From contig CATKZW010000001.1 in the NCBI GenBank assembly GCA_949841465.1, positions 59,916 to 123,915 on the forward strand: a stretch of 64,000 nucleotides of DNA. The letters run 5' to 3'. This DNA comes from an uncultured Oscillospiraceae bacterium (GTDB lineage: Bacteria; Bacillota; Clostridia; Oscillospirales; Oscillospiraceae). The notes below the pieces were generated by a model, which saw only the letters and a program-made list of their open reading frames with translations, did not search any database and was not told the DNA's origin. Both the position numbers and the translations under genes were made by a program. Of this stretch, positions 7,542 to 16,444 are shown piece by piece. Position 1 is the first letter of the stretch, and each line of letters begins with the position of its first letter.

Positions 7542-8570
7542 GTGAAACGACCTATCCTGCCTGTCCTGCTGGCCCTGGTCCTGCTGATGGGCCTGACGGC
7601 CTGCGCTGTCCAGGGGGGCTCCCCCGCCCCGGACTACGCCCCCGATGAGGCCCACCGGCTGGTGGTGTACACCTCCCACAAGGAGGAGGTGTGGCGGCCC
7701 ATCGTCAAGGAGTTTGAGGAGCGCACCGGCATCTGGGTGGACGTGGTGTACGGGGCCACCAGCGAGCTGCTGGAGCGGCTGGCCCAGGAGGAGAAGTCCC
7801 CCCAGGCGGACGTGATGTTCGGCGGCGGCGTGGAGAGCCTGGAGACCTACCGGGACTGCTTCGTCCCCTATACCTGCGCCGGAGCGGACCACATTTTGGA
7901 GCAGTTCCGCGCTCCGGAGGATTTGTGGACCCCCTTCTCCGCCCTGCCGGTGGTGCTGGTGTACAACCCCAAGCTGGTGTCCCCCGGTCAGGTCAACAGC
8001 TGGGACGACCTGCTGGACCCGGAGCTGAAGGGCCGGATCGCCTTCACCGACCCGGCGGTGTCCGGCTCGTCCTACACGGGGCTGGTCACCATGCTGTCCG
8101 CCCTGGGGGGCGAGCGGGATGAGGTCATCCGCCGGTTTGCCGAAAACCTGGGGGGCGTGCAGCTGGACTCCTCCGGCGGCGTACCCTCCGCCGTGGCCGA
8201 CGGCAGCGCCCTGGTGGGGGTTACCCTGGAGGAGACCGCTTTGAAGCGCATGGCCGACGGCATGGACGTGGCCATGGTGTACCCCGAGGACGGGGTGAGC
8301 TGCGTCCCTGACGGCAGCGCCGTGGTGCGGGGTGCGCCCCACGAGGAGAACGCCCGGCTGTTTTTGGACTTCACTGTCAGCCGGGAGGTGCAGGAGATGG
8401 TGGCGGGCCGGTTCTGCCGCCGCTCCGTCCGGGACGACGTGGAGCCCTTGGCCGACCTGCCCGCCCTGGACGAGCTGCCCATTGCCGACTACGACCTGGA
8501 CCAGGCCGTCCGGGACCGGGACGCCATCCTCATGACCTGGGCCTTCTACTTCGGGGGGGACGCGCCATGA
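7542..8570 (+). CDS. FbpA/PgtC-like binding lipoprotein, probable signal receptor
   Basis: 342 residues. An N-terminal lipoprotein signal (LLALVLLMGLTACAVQG, lipobox LTAC) is followed by a type 2 periplasmic-binding fold: RLVVYTSHKEEVWRPIVKEFEERTGI is the classic start of the FbpA/AfuA/PgtC family. GTG 7542 is preceded by GGGAGG. It overlaps the histidine kinase gene by 4 bases and is transcribed away from the importer genes, which have their own binding protein; this suggests it presents ligand to the kinase, as PgtC does with PgtB, rather than serving transport. The ligand could be iron, a phosphonate or a phosphorylated metabolite; the sequence alone does not decide. Confidence 0.88.
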   Translation: MKRPILPVLLALVLLMGLTACAVQGGSPAPDYAPDEAHRLVVYTSHKEEVWRPIVKEFEERTGIWVDVVYGATSELLERLAQEEKSPQADVMFGGGVESLETYRDCFVPYTCAGADHILEQFRAPEDLWTPFSALPVVLVYNPKLVSPGQVNSWDDLLDPELKGRIAFTDPAVSGSSYTGLVTMLSALGGERDEVIRRFAENLGGVQLDSSGGVPSAVADGSALVGVTLEETALKRMADGMDVAMVYPEDGVSCVPDGSAVVRGAPHEENARLFLDFTVSREVQEMVAGRFCRRSVRDDVEPLADLPALDELPIADYDLDQAVRDRDAILMTWAFYFGGDAP

Positions 8571-10276
8571 AAAAAACGCCCACGGTATCCTTCCGGGCGC
8601 GGCTGTTTCTGGCGTTTCTGGCGGCGGCGCTGGTGCCGCTGCTGATCTGCTCCGCCATGCTCCTGCAGATATTCCGCCTGCGCATGACCGACGCCGCCGC
8701 CGAGGAGGTACAGGACCAGCTCAACAGCGCCCTCCGCGCCCTGGACGAGGGGTATCAGGGCTTTGCCGCCGCTGTGGACGCGCTGGCGGATGACCCGCTG
8801 GTGCTGGCCGCCCTGACCGGCGGCGGGGTGGAGGACACCCGGGTGTACGCCCGGCTCTTTGCCGCCACCGGTTCCGCCCGGGACTGCGCCCGGTTCGACC
8901 TGTACGACAGGGAGGGCAATTGGCGCTACTCCACCCGGACTGTCCCGGCGGAGCGGCAGCTCCCGCTGAACTGGGGGGCGCTGTACCGGGCGGAGGAGGG
9001 CGGAGGGCTGGCCTTCACCTGCTGCGAGGACCCTGCCGACAGTGCCGCCCCCCTGCTCCGGGGAGCGGCGGCGCTGTCGGACCGGGCGGGGGACCGGGCA
9101 GGCTACGTGGTGGTCAGCCTGTACCAGTCCGACCTGCGCCAGCTGGTGGAGGGAACCTACGGCGCCCAGGGCACGCTGATCCTGCTCAGCGACTACTGGC
9201 GGCCGGTGTACTGCGCCCAGCCCTCCCTGGCCGTCTCCCTGGCCCCGGCCCTGAGAAGCCGCCTGCTGTCCGGCCAGGGGCTGGAGGGGTTCTCCGATGA
9301 TTTCTCCTACAGCGTGGAGCACCATGCCCCCATGGGGCTGTATCTGGTCCTCCGGCGGCCCCGGCTGTTCAACCGGGGCACCATGGGGCTGCTGTACACC
9401 GTCAGCGCCTCCAGCGCCCTGATCTGCGTGGTCATCTCCGTGGTCATGAGCCTGAGCCTGAGCCGACAGATGTTCCGGCCCATCGCCCGGCTCCGGGGGG
9501 CCATCCGGGAGGTGGAGCAGGACAACCTGGACGTGCAGGTGGCCCAGTACCGGGACGACGAGCTGGGGGAGCTGGCCCGGCGGTTCAACACCATGGTGGC
9601 CGCCCTCAAGCGCAACCGGGAGCAGCTGGTGGAAAACCAGCGGGAGTTAAATGAGGTGCAGATCCGCATGCTCCAGGCCCAGCTCAACCCCCATTTCCTG
9701 TGCAACACCCTGGACACCATGAAGTGGATCAGCAAGATCAACAAGGTCCCCCAGGTGGCGCTGATGTCCACCAATCTGGCGGATATCCTGCGCTTCTGCA
9801 TCTCGCCGGAGGAGTTCGCCCCCCTGGGCCGGGAGGCGGAAATTTTGGAGCGCTACATTGAGATACAGCGCATCCGGCTGTCCAACTCCTTCACCTTCAC
9901 CCTGGCCCTGCCTGGGGAGCTGACGGACTGCCTGGTGCCCAAAATGATCCTCCAGCCCATCGTGGAAAACGCCATCCTCCACGGGGTGGATGGCCTGGAG
10001 GACGGGGCGGTGGCGGTGGACGTCGCCCAGGAGGGGGACGGCATGCTGCGCGTCACCGTGGCGGACAACGGCGGGGGGTTCCCCCCCGAGATGCTGGGGC
10101 CCTTCCGCCAATCCGGCCGGCGGTCGGGGCATTTGGGGCTTTACAATGTGGACACCATCCTGTTAAAGTATTATGGGGAGGGCTGCGGCCTGACCCTGAA
10201 CAACGGGGCGGGGGGCACAGGCGCCGTAGTGACGGCCACCCTGCCCATCCGCCGGGAGGAGGGAGCGGAATGCTGA
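8567..10276 (+). CDS. YesM/LytS-type sensor histidine kinase
   Basis: 569 residues. An N-terminal membrane helix (about 10-30), an extracellular sensor domain (about 31-280), a second helix (about 285-305), HAMP, then a HisKA_YesM box LQAQLNPHFLCNTLD with the phospho-acceptor His at about 376, and an HATPase domain with N-box PKMILQPIVENAILHG and G-box VADNGGGF. The usual LQSQINPHFLFNTL has Cys in place of one Phe here. Translation is coupled to the binding lipoprotein by ATGA, and its stop overlaps the response regulator start by 7 bases. Confidence 0.94.
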   Translation: MKKTPTVSFRARLFLAFLAAALVPLLICSAMLLQIFRLRMTDAAAEEVQDQLNSALRALDEGYQGFAAAVDALADDPLVLAALTGGGVEDTRVYARLFAATGSARDCARFDLYDREGNWRYSTRTVPAERQLPLNWGALYRAEEGGGLAFTCCEDPADSAAPLLRGAAALSDRAGDRAGYVVVSLYQSDLRQLVEGTYGAQGTLILLSDYWRPVYCAQPSLAVSLAPALRSRLLSGQGLEGFSDDFSYSVEHHAPMGLYLVLRRPRLFNRGTMGLLYTVSASSALICVVISVVMSLSLSRQMFRPIARLRGAIREVEQDNLDVQVAQYRDDELGELARRFNTMVAALKRNREQLVENQRELNEVQIRMLQAQLNPHFLCNTLDTMKWISKINKVPQVALMSTNLADILRFCISPEEFAPLGREAEILERYIEIQRIRLSNSFTFTLALPGELTDCLVPKMILQPIVENAILHGVDGLEDGAVAVDVAQEGDGMLRVTVADNGGGFPPEMLGPFRQSGRRSGHLGLYNVDTILLKYYGEGCGLTLNNGAGGTGAVVTATLPIRREEGAEC

Positions 10277-11025
10277 AGGTCCTGGTTGTAGAGGACGAGG
10301 AGCTGATCCGGAAGGGCATTGTGCTGGCGGTGGACTGGGCCGCCCTGGACTGCGTGGTGGTGGGGGAGGCGTCCAACGGCGAGGAGGCGCTGGACGCCGT
10401 GGAGCGATACGACCCCACCCTCATCATCACCGATCTGAAAATGCCCAGGATGGACGGCCTGGAGATGGTCCGCCGCCTGCGGGAGCGGGGGTGCGGGGCC
10501 TATGTCATCATCCTCACCGCCTATGACAGCTTTGAGTACGCCCAGACCGCCCTGCGGCTGGGGGCGGTGGACTTCCTACTCAAGCCCTTCCACGACGGGG
10601 ACCTGGAGCAGGCGGTGATCAACCTGCGCCGCCGCGTGGGGCCCGCCCAAGGGGCACAGAGTCCCTCCGCGCCGCCCATACCGGGCTTGAAAAAAGGAGA
10701 CAAGAGCAAGTATGTGCTGGAGGCCATGGACTACATCGGCGCCCACTACAACGATCCGGGCATCTCCGTGGGCTCCATCGCCCAGCACCTGGGGCTCAGC
10801 GAGGGCCATCTCAGCCACCTGTTCAAAAAGGAAACCGATTACACCCTGCTCAACTACCTCACCCGCTACCGCATCCACAAGGCTATGGAGCTGCTGCGGG
10901 ACTGCCGGGCCAAGGTCTACGAGGTGGCGGAGCAGGTGGGGTACAAGGACATCACCTACTTCTCCGCCACGTTCAAGAAGCTGGTGGGGATGTCCCCGTC
11001 GGAATACCAGGACACCAGCAGATAA
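10270..11025 (+). CDS. AraC-type response regulator
   Basis: 251 residues. The N-terminal receiver has the acidic pair E8/D9, phospho-acceptor D55 in IITDLKMPRMDG, T at about 83 (ILTAYDS) and K at about 104 (LLKPF). After a short linker the C-terminus carries two AraC helix-turn-helix units, ending KDITYFSATFKKLVGMSPSEYQ. It is shorter than the 500-residue YesN proteins because the central region is missing. It overlaps the kinase gene and most likely activates the divergent importer operon. Confidence 0.94.
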   Translation: MLKVLVVEDEELIRKGIVLAVDWAALDCVVVGEASNGEEALDAVERYDPTLIITDLKMPRMDGLEMVRRLRERGCGAYVIILTAYDSFEYAQTALRLGAVDFLLKPFHDGDLEQAVINLRRRVGPAQGAQSPSAPPIPGLKKGDKSKYVLEAMDYIGAHYNDPGISVGSIAQHLGLSEGHLSHLFKKETDYTLLNYLTRYRIHKAMELLRDCRAKVYEVAEQVGYKDITYFSATFKKLVGMSPSEYQDTSR

Positions 11026-11040
11026 AGGAGAGAACACGCT

Positions 11041-11808
11041 ATGATACGGCTTGTTGCCAGCGACATCGACGGCACCCTGATGCCCTACGGGGCGTCGGCC
11101 ATCCCCAAGGAGGTGTTTGAGGAGATCCACCGCCTGGAGCGCAGGGGCGTCCTGTTCTGCCCCGCCAGCGGGCGGCAGTACACCAGTATGCGCCGCCTGT
11201 TCGCCCCGGTGGCGAACAAGGTCCCCTTCCTGTGTGAGAACGGGGCGGCGGTGTTCGGCCCCGGCAGCCCCGGCCCGGTGCTGGGCAAAACGGTGATGGA
11301 CCGGGACCGGGCTGTGGCCCTGTGCCGGGACATTGTGGACACGCCGGGGCTGGAGGTGCTCATATCCGGCGAGGACACCAGCTATCTGTGCCCCAAGGAG
11401 GATAAAATCCTCCCGGTGATGCGGGGCAAGGGCAACAACATCGTGCTCCTGTCCGGCCCGGAGGAGGTGCCGGAGGACATCGTGAAGGTCTCCGCCTTTG
11501 CCCCACGGGGGACAGCGGAGGCGGAACAGCGGCTGCTCCCCCGGTGGGGCGGGGTGTTCCACGCCGCCGTGGCGGGGGCGGAGTGGCTGGACTTCACCCT
11601 GGCGGACAAGGGGACGGGCCTCACCCAGCTGTGCGCCGCCCTTGGGGTGGGACTGGATGAGACGATGGTGTTTGGGGACAACTTCAATGACGTGCCCATG
11701 CTGTCCATCGCCGGGCGGCCCTGGCTGATGGAGAACGCCGCTCCGGAATTGAAGGAGCGCTTCCCCAACCACTGCCGCCGGGTGGCGGACGTGCTGCGCA
11801 TTCTGTGA
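11041..11808 (+). CDS. Cof-type HAD phosphatase
   Basis: 255 residues. Motif I DIDGTL at about residues 8-13, motif II around SGRQYT, a C2-type cap, and the motif III/IV segment VFGDNFNDVPML at about 217-228 identify a Cof/YidA-like sugar-phosphate or cofactor phosphatase (HAD subclass IIB). It starts 15 bases after the response regulator with a good AAGGAG, so it belongs to the sensor operon. That placement would fit import of a phosphorylated compound, but Cof-type enzymes are promiscuous and the link is only suggestive. Confidence 0.88.
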   Translation: MIRLVASDIDGTLMPYGASAIPKEVFEEIHRLERRGVLFCPASGRQYTSMRRLFAPVANKVPFLCENGAAVFGPGSPGPVLGKTVMDRDRAVALCRDIVDTPGLEVLISGEDTSYLCPKEDKILPVMRGKGNNIVLLSGPEEVPEDIVKVSAFAPRGTAEAEQRLLPRWGGVFHAAVAGAEWLDFTLADKGTGLTQLCAALGVGLDETMVFGDNFNDVPMLSIAGRPWLMENAAPELKERFPNHCRRVADVLRIL

Positions 11809-11811
11809 CGC

Positions 11812-11844
11812 AAAGAGCGCGCCTGACGTCAGGCGCGCTCTTTT
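11812..11844 (+). terminator. Bidirectional terminator between convergent genes
   Basis: AAGAGCGCGCCTGA / TCAGGCGCGCTCTT palindrome followed by TTTT on the plus strand, with A-rich flank usable on the minus strand. Confidence 0.85.
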
Positions 11845-11845
11845 G

Positions 11846-12508
11846 CTATAGTTCCAGCCGGTAATCGCACCGGCGCTCCACCTCGCAGGCGGAGAAATAC
11901 CGCTCCTCCAGAGGGATCCACCGCTCCCGGAACACCTGGGCGTATTCCGCCCCCTCCCGGCGGACGATGCGCTCCATTTGGAGCGCCGGGTCCACGGTGA
12001 GGAAAGCCCGCAGGTCGTATTGGTCCCACAGGGCCGGGTGACAGGCGTAGCTGCCCTCCACCAGCACCACCGGACCGGGCTCAAAGGGGATGGGGGCCAG
12101 CAGCGTTTGTGTGCGGCAGTCGAAGGGCCGGTACACCGGCCTCTCCCCCCGACCCAGGGGGAGCAGCACCTCCTCCAGGAAGCGCTCGTGATCCACGTTG
12201 CCGCCGGGCTGGGCGTACCGTTCCGGAGTTCTCTGCTGGGGGCGGAGGAAGAAGTGGTCCATGTGCACCACGCTCCAGCCGCAGCGCTCCCCCAGCCGGG
12301 CGGCCAGGGTGGTCTTGCCCGAGGCGCACCGCCCGTCCAGGGCGATGATGGCCCGGCCTTGGGTTTCGCTCAGCGCCTGGGCCTCCCGCACCATGCCGTT
12401 CCAGACGCCGAATTCATTTTGGTAAATCAGCTTGACCGCGTCCTGGGGCTCCATGGCCGGGTACTTCCCGGCATGTGCCATCAGCATTTCCCGCAGCGCC
12501 TTGTCCAT
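11846..12508 (-). CDS. Uridine-kinase-like P-loop protein
   Basis: 220 residues. Walker A DGRCASGKTTLA is at about residues 58-69, followed by VHMDHFFL (a Udk-style substrate loop) and VLVEGSYACHPAL, as in uridine kinase or phosphoribulokinase-like nucleoside kinases. An extra N-terminal helical stretch of about 45 residues precedes the kinase core. GGAGGGAGCAGG precedes the ATG. It lies 42 bases downstream of the ECF S component, in the same direction, so the two may form a salvage pair in which a substrate is imported and phosphorylated. The real substrate is unknown. Confidence 0.75.
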   Translation of the reverse strand: MDKALREMLMAHAGKYPAMEPQDAVKLIYQNEFGVWNGMVREAQALSETQGRAIIALDGRCASGKTTLAARLGERCGWSVVHMDHFFLRPQQRTPERYAQPGGNVDHERFLEEVLLPLGRGERPVYRPFDCRTQTLLAPIPFEPGPVVLVEGSYACHPALWDQYDLRAFLTVDPALQMERIVRREGAEYAQVFRERWIPLEERYFSACEVERRCDYRLEL

Positions 12509-12550
12509 CCTGCTCCCTCCTGGTTGAAGCGATTTCGTTCCCTGCGGCCT

Positions 12551-13123
12551 TCACGCCGCTGTGGTTTTGCCCGGCGTCTGCTGGGGATAGCGGGACGGGA
12601 CCAGCCCCGCCTTGCTCAGCGCCAGCGCCAGGGCGGGCACCAGGATCAGGTGCAGGACGATGCCGGGCAGGGCCTCCGCCAGGTAGGCCCCCGCCCACAT
12701 GGCCAGGGTGTAGGACTGCCCATTGCCAAGCAGGAACAGGGTGCGGACTACGCCGCCCACCACCCGGCCCAGCAGCATGGCGGGCACCAGGGCGCAGTAC
12801 AGGTCGGTGATGGTGCGGCCGGTACGGACCAGGCTCAGGATCAGGCCGCAGGCCAGGCCGTAGACGCACAGCTCAGGCACCATGTGGACCAGGGCCGCAG
12901 CGGGGGGCATGCTGGTGATGACGCTGGAGAGCAGCGGCCCGGCCACGCCGCAGAACGCGCCGTAGGGCCAGCCGCACACCAGGCCGCACAGCAGCACGGG
13001 TATGTGCATGGGGGACAGGACGCTGGCCGCCGGTCCCAACACGTGGAACGCGGTGGGCAGGACGCAGCAAAGGGCCACGCAGATGGCGCAGAGGGTCATT
13101 TTCTTGACAGATGACAAGGACAT
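12551..13123 (-). CDS. ECF transporter S component
   Basis: 190 residues with six hydrophobic helices. LSPMHIPVLLCGLVCGWPYGAFCGVAGPLLSS is characteristic of ECF S components of the PF12822-like class (the same style as pantothenate, hydroxymethylpyrimidine or niacin importers). The track extends 15 residues upstream, but AGGAGG lies just before ATG 13123. Its leader contains a strong hairpin and inverted repeat (13148-13236). The kinase-like gene follows. No known riboswitch was recognised, so the vitamin is undetermined. Confidence 0.8.
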   Translation of the reverse strand: MSLSSVKKMTLCAICVALCCVLPTAFHVLGPAASVLSPMHIPVLLCGLVCGWPYGAFCGVAGPLLSSVITSMPPAAALVHMVPELCVYGLACGLILSLVRTGRTITDLYCALVPAMLLGRVVGGVVRTLFLLGNGQSYTLAMWAGAYLAEALPGIVLHLILVPALALALSKAGLVPSRYPQQTPGKTTAA

Positions 13124-13147
13124 GGGAATACCTCCTAAAATTGATTT

Positions 13148-13236
13148 GGTCCGAAGTCCGAAGAACACAAAAAGGTACGCCCTTCCTCTGGGAGGAAGCG
13201 CGTACCTTCATGGCACACAAGTCAAAGCTTCGGACC
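13148..13236 (-). promoter_or_regulatory. Leader hairpins / terminator upstream of the ECF S gene
   Basis: Read on the minus strand, AAGGTACGC...GCGTACCTT encloses an inner CTTCCT/AGGAAG stem and runs into TTTTT (13169-13208), a good intrinsic terminator. It sits inside a 9-bp inverted repeat GGTCCGAAG / CTTCGGACC (13148-13156 and 13228-13236). It may simply end the chemoreceptor transcript, or act as an attenuator for the S component. Confidence 0.55.
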
Positions 13237-13300
13237 GTGCGGGGGATATATGGGCGCTTCAGCGCCCTGAGACGGCTTCCTGCCGCCCTTTGTGCTGCAA

Positions 13301-14974
13301 TTATTTCAGCGCATACTGGGGCCGGGTGCTTTTCAGCTGGAACTGCTTGGTCTGGTCCTCCAGAAGGTGTACCTGATCGAACAGCTCGGTGCTTACGGCG
13401 GCGGACTCCTCGCTGCTGGCGGAGTTGGTCTGTACCACGGAGGAGATCTGCCCGATGCCCTCGGACACCTGGGCCAGGGAATCCGCCTCCTGGGCGATGG
13501 CGTCGGTGATAGCGCCGATGGCCTTGTTGGACTGCACCACCAAATCCAGCGCCTTCTTCAGCGAGTCGGACACCTCGCCCACGATATCGCTGCCCCGGCG
13601 GGTGGCCTGGATGGAGTTTTCAATGAGGCCCTTGGTAGCCTTGGCCGCCTCATCCGATTTGGAGGCCAGGCTGCGCACCTCGTCGGCCACTACGGCGAAG
13701 CCCTTGCCCGCCGAGCCTGCCCGTGCGGCTTCCACGGCGGCGTTCAAAGCCAGGATGTTGGTCTGGAAGGCAATATCCTCAATGGTATTGATGATGTGGC
13801 CGATTTTCTCGGAGGCATCGGCAATGTCCCCCATGGCGGACACCATCTGCTCCATCTGTTCGCTGCTCAGGGACACCTGCTGACTGGTGAGCTGGGCGCT
13901 GTTCTGTGCCTCGGAGGCGGCCTTGGCGTTGCGCCCGGCGCTCTTGGACAGGTCGTCCACCGTGGCGTACAGCTGCTGCACCGCGCTGGCCTGCTCCGTG
14001 GCCCCCTGGGCCAGGGCCTGGGCCCCGCTGGACAGCTGTTCGGCGTGGCTGCTCACCCGGTTCTGGGCCTGATTGATGCTGTCCATAGCCAGGGACAGGG
14101 CGGTGGTGAAGTGGTCCAGAGACACCTCAATGGACTGGAAATCGCCGATGTAGGGGATGGAGGCGGACACGTTGAAGTTGCCCCCGGCCAGCTCGCCCAT
14201 GACGCGGTTTATGTCCTCCACATACTGGTGGATCTGCCCCACCGATTCCTCCAGGGTGGTGGCCAGCTGGCCCAACTCATTCCTGGAGCGGTAGCCCAGC
14301 TCCAGGGTCAGGTGCCCCTCCTGAAGGGGCTTGGCCTTCTCTGTGATGAGCAGCAGGGGCTTGATGACGCTGCTCAGCACGAAGATTACCAGGCTGATGA
14401 GCGCCACCAGGGACAGCACCAGGCATACCACGGTGGAGCCGTGCATGAAGGCGATGGTGCTGTTCAGGCTGTCGGCGTAGCCGGCGCTGATGGCCTCGCC
14501 CCGGGCGACCACCTGGTCCAGCAGCCCTACTAGCTGGGTGAGGGTGGCCTGGATGGTCTCCTGATAATACTGCTGCCCCCGCGCATGGCTGTTGTCGAAC
14601 ATGTCCAGGGCGATGTCCGCGGAGGCGTGGAGCTCCTTGTGCAGGGGCTCGATTTGGGCGCGCAGGCGTTCGATCTCGGCGTCCTCCAGCTCCAGGTCGC
14701 CGTACAGCCACTTGCCCAGCACACAGGTGGTTGGGTCTTTGCTGCCGGTGAATTCCATGCCGGAATACAGGGCGTTGCTCAGGTTGGCGGACCACTTGTA
14801 GTGGGCGGTCTCCGCCTGCTGGACCTTGTTCAGCATGGCGTCGGCCTGGGTGCTGAGTTCCTCGGTCTTTTCGATGCGCAGGATGTTGGCGGTGGTCATA
14901 AAGCTGAACAGCAGGATGGCTATCAGAGCGCACACAACCCGGATCATGACCGATCTTTTGATACTGGTACCCAT
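13301..14974 (-). CDS. Methyl-accepting chemotaxis protein with CZB-like sensor region
   Basis: 557 residues. One N-terminal membrane helix, an extracellular helical region containing [12 protein letters not shown]...[10 protein letters not shown]...EPLHKELH, a pattern like the chemoreceptor zinc-binding (CZB) domain, a second membrane helix (about 195-215), HAMP, and a signalling domain whose hairpin tip [23 protein letters not shown] is intact. CZB domains are usually cytoplasmic at the C-terminus; here the motif sits in the N-terminal ligand-binding position. ATG 14974 is chosen for GGAGG upstream. No motility or chemotaxis genes are adjacent. Confidence 0.93.
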   Translation of the reverse strand: MGTSIKRSVMIRVVCALIAILLFSFMTTANILRIEKTEELSTQADAMLNKVQQAETAHYKWSANLSNALYSGMEFTGSKDPTTCVLGKWLYGDLELEDAEIERLRAQIEPLHKELHASADIALDMFDNSHARGQQYYQETIQATLTQLVGLLDQVVARGEAISAGYADSLNSTIAFMHGSTVVCLVLSLVALISLVIFVLSSVIKPLLLITEKAKPLQEGHLTLELGYRSRNELGQLATTLEESVGQIHQYVEDINRVMGELAGGNFNVSASIPYIGDFQSIEVSLDHFTTALSLAMDSINQAQNRVSSHAEQLSSGAQALAQGATEQASAVQQLYATVDDLSKSAGRNAKAASEAQNSAQLTSQQVSLSSEQMEQMVSAMGDIADASEKIGHIINTIEDIAFQTNILALNAAVEAARAGSAGKGFAVVADEVRSLASKSDEAAKATKGLIENSIQATRRGSDIVGEVSDSLKKALDLVVQSNKAIGAITDAIAQEADSLAQVSEGIGQISSVVQTNSASSEESAAVSTELFDQVHLLEDQTKQFQLKSTRPQYALK

Positions 14975-15089
14975 GGGTATATGTCCTCCTTCATCAAAAT
15001 TTTTCCAGGAGAGCTTATTGGGACATGTGTAAGAGCCATTTATCACCTCATTACAAATCGGCCCGGTGGCCGCGAAAGGTGCTTTTTTC

Positions 15090-15118
15090 ATTATATACCA
15101 AAACGGGCGAGGTTGCAA
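15090..15118 (-). promoter_or_regulatory. Promoter of the CZB-like chemoreceptor
   Basis: On the minus strand: TTGCAA, 17-base spacer, TATAAT, with a TGGTAtaTAAT-like context. About 115 bases upstream of the start codon. Confidence 0.6.
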
Positions 15119-15304
15119 CAGAAAGTAGGTGGCAAAAAGTGGATGTTAAAGAAACGGACAGGGGACCTCTCCACAATGTTATGCCAAACCTCCCTTATTT
15201 ATATTGTCTTCCGCCGCCAGGATATGGCCTGGGGAAGAGAAAAACACTGTACAGGCCCTCAGGTGTGCCGCACCCGGGGGCCTGCCGTGTTTTTCTTAAA
15301 TTTA

Positions 15305-15333
15305 ATTATACCAGAAATCGCCTGTCCATGCAA
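15305..15333 (-). promoter_or_regulatory. Second, distal minus-strand promoter
   Basis: TTGCAT, 17-base spacer, TATAAT with TGG in front of the -10 (extended form). It would give the chemoreceptor a 320-base leader. The 14975-15404 stretch otherwise holds no gene that I can support. Confidence 0.45.
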
Positions 15334-15342
15334 GAGGGAAAT

Positions 15343-15385
15343 GCGCCCCGCCTCATCCGGCCGGATGAGGCGGGGCGCGTTTTTC
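15343..15385. terminator. Long GC-rich palindrome ending the sigma/anti-sigma operon
   Basis: GCGCCCCGCCTCATCC and its exact complement form a 16-bp stem around a CCGG-type centre. T tract (TTTTT) follows on the plus side; on the minus side only a short ATTT follows. It sits 20 bases past the stop of the anti-sigma gene. Confidence 0.7.
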
Positions 15386-15403
15386 GGTTTGCGTGGCGTC
15401 CGG

Positions 15404-16444
15404 TCAGCCGTTTTCCGTGAGGGCGGGCATGGAGTTTTCCCTGACGGCGGGCGGCTCCTCCGGCCGGAAGGCGGGGGGGAGGCTGGCCTCCGCCGGAAGG
15501 TCCTGCCCGTCGCGGGAGGGCTCGGCCTGTGCGCCGCCGGGAACGGGCTGCGCGGCGGAGTTGGAAGCGGGGGCCTTGACCAGCTCGTCGGCGGTGGTGT
15601 AGGACTGGGCGGACACCTGCACCTGAATGGCGTCGCCGCCGGGGTCCAGTTTGGCCAGTTCGGCCAGGGCGGCGTCGCTGGGGATGGCGCGCCATTCCAT
15701 TTTGATGCAGTTATCCTGTTCATAAACGCCCCAGGCGAGGGCCGCGTTGTCCGGATCTATGAGATCAAGAAATTCGCTGCTGTTGAGGCGCTCCATCAGC
15801 GTCTGCAAATAGCCCCGGGAGTATTTCACATCCCGATAGGTCCACACGCCCTCGCCGCACCACGCGGCGATCTGCTGCTCCAGCTCCGGGGTATGGAAGC
15901 CGTCCACGATGCAGACCACCAGCCTGGACGGCTTCCCCAAGGCGTTGTGGTCAATATAGGCCCCGCCGTACCATTCCGGGTACTGGTCCAGGCGGGCGTT
16001 CTCATAGAGGCTGTTGTACTGGTCGTAGGGCTCCTGGTCCACCGGGACGTCCCGGCCGGGCGTGTCATAGTGGCTGCCGTCGATGTCCCCACCGGCGTCT
16101 TCGCCGGGCGCCTGGCAGGTGGGCATACTGGGTTCCGGAACGGCGGCTGCGCCGCTTGCCGGGGACTTGACCTGCTCCTGATGGGTCAGAATGCTTCCGC
16201 CGACCTCATCCATCAAGGTGTAGCTGTGCAGGCCGGGGCCCTGGGTGGCCTCCGGGCCGGGGGCGGATTCCTGAGGCCAAAATACCTGGGAAAACGGGTA
16301 GGCGGCCACGGCCAGCACGGCGCAGGCGGCACAGGCCGCCAAGGCCTTCCAGCGAAAGCGGGGCCGCGCCGCGTCGGCGTCCGCCGCCTGGACGTAGTCC
16401 TCATTGGCCTCGCCGATCATATCTAAAAGCTCATGGTTTTTCAC
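15404..16444 (-). CDS. Probable anti-sigma factor, single membrane span
   Basis: 346 residues. A short cytoplasmic N-terminus (MKNHELLDMIGEANEDYVQ) precedes one hydrophobic span (about 32-52), and the rest is extracytoplasmic, with a proline- and alanine-rich C-terminal tail. The GTG start overlaps the sigma factor stop (GTGA), which is the usual arrangement for a sigma/anti-sigma pair. The N-terminal 'LLDMIGEANEDYV' segment would be the sigma-binding helix. The outer domain (DQYPEWYGGAYID, LVVCIVDG) is not a family that I can name; it may sense an envelope signal. Confidence 0.72.
   Translation of the reverse strand: MKNHELLDMIGEANEDYVQAADADAARPRFRWKALAACAACAVLAVAAYPFSQVFWPQESAPGPEATQGPGLHSYTLMDEVGGSILTHQEQVKSPASGAAAVPEPSMPTCQAPGEDAGGDIDGSHYDTPGRDVPVDQEPYDQYNSLYENARLDQYPEWYGGAYIDHNALGKPSRLVVCIVDGFHTPELEQQIAAWCGEGVWTYRDVKYSRGYLQTLMERLNSSEFLDLIDPDNAALAWGVYEQDNCIKMEWRAIPSDAALAELAKLDPGGDAIQVQVSAQSYTTADELVKAPASNSAAQPVPGGAQAEPSRDGQDLPAEASLPPAFRPEEPPAVRENSMPALTENG

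Noticed and set aside
7290-8342. N-terminal extension of the solute-binding protein ORF (5865..8342, 825 aa)
   Set aside because: The extra 350 residues overlap the well-supported opposite-strand gene at 7542-8570 and precede a clear lipoprotein signal with its own AGGAGG.
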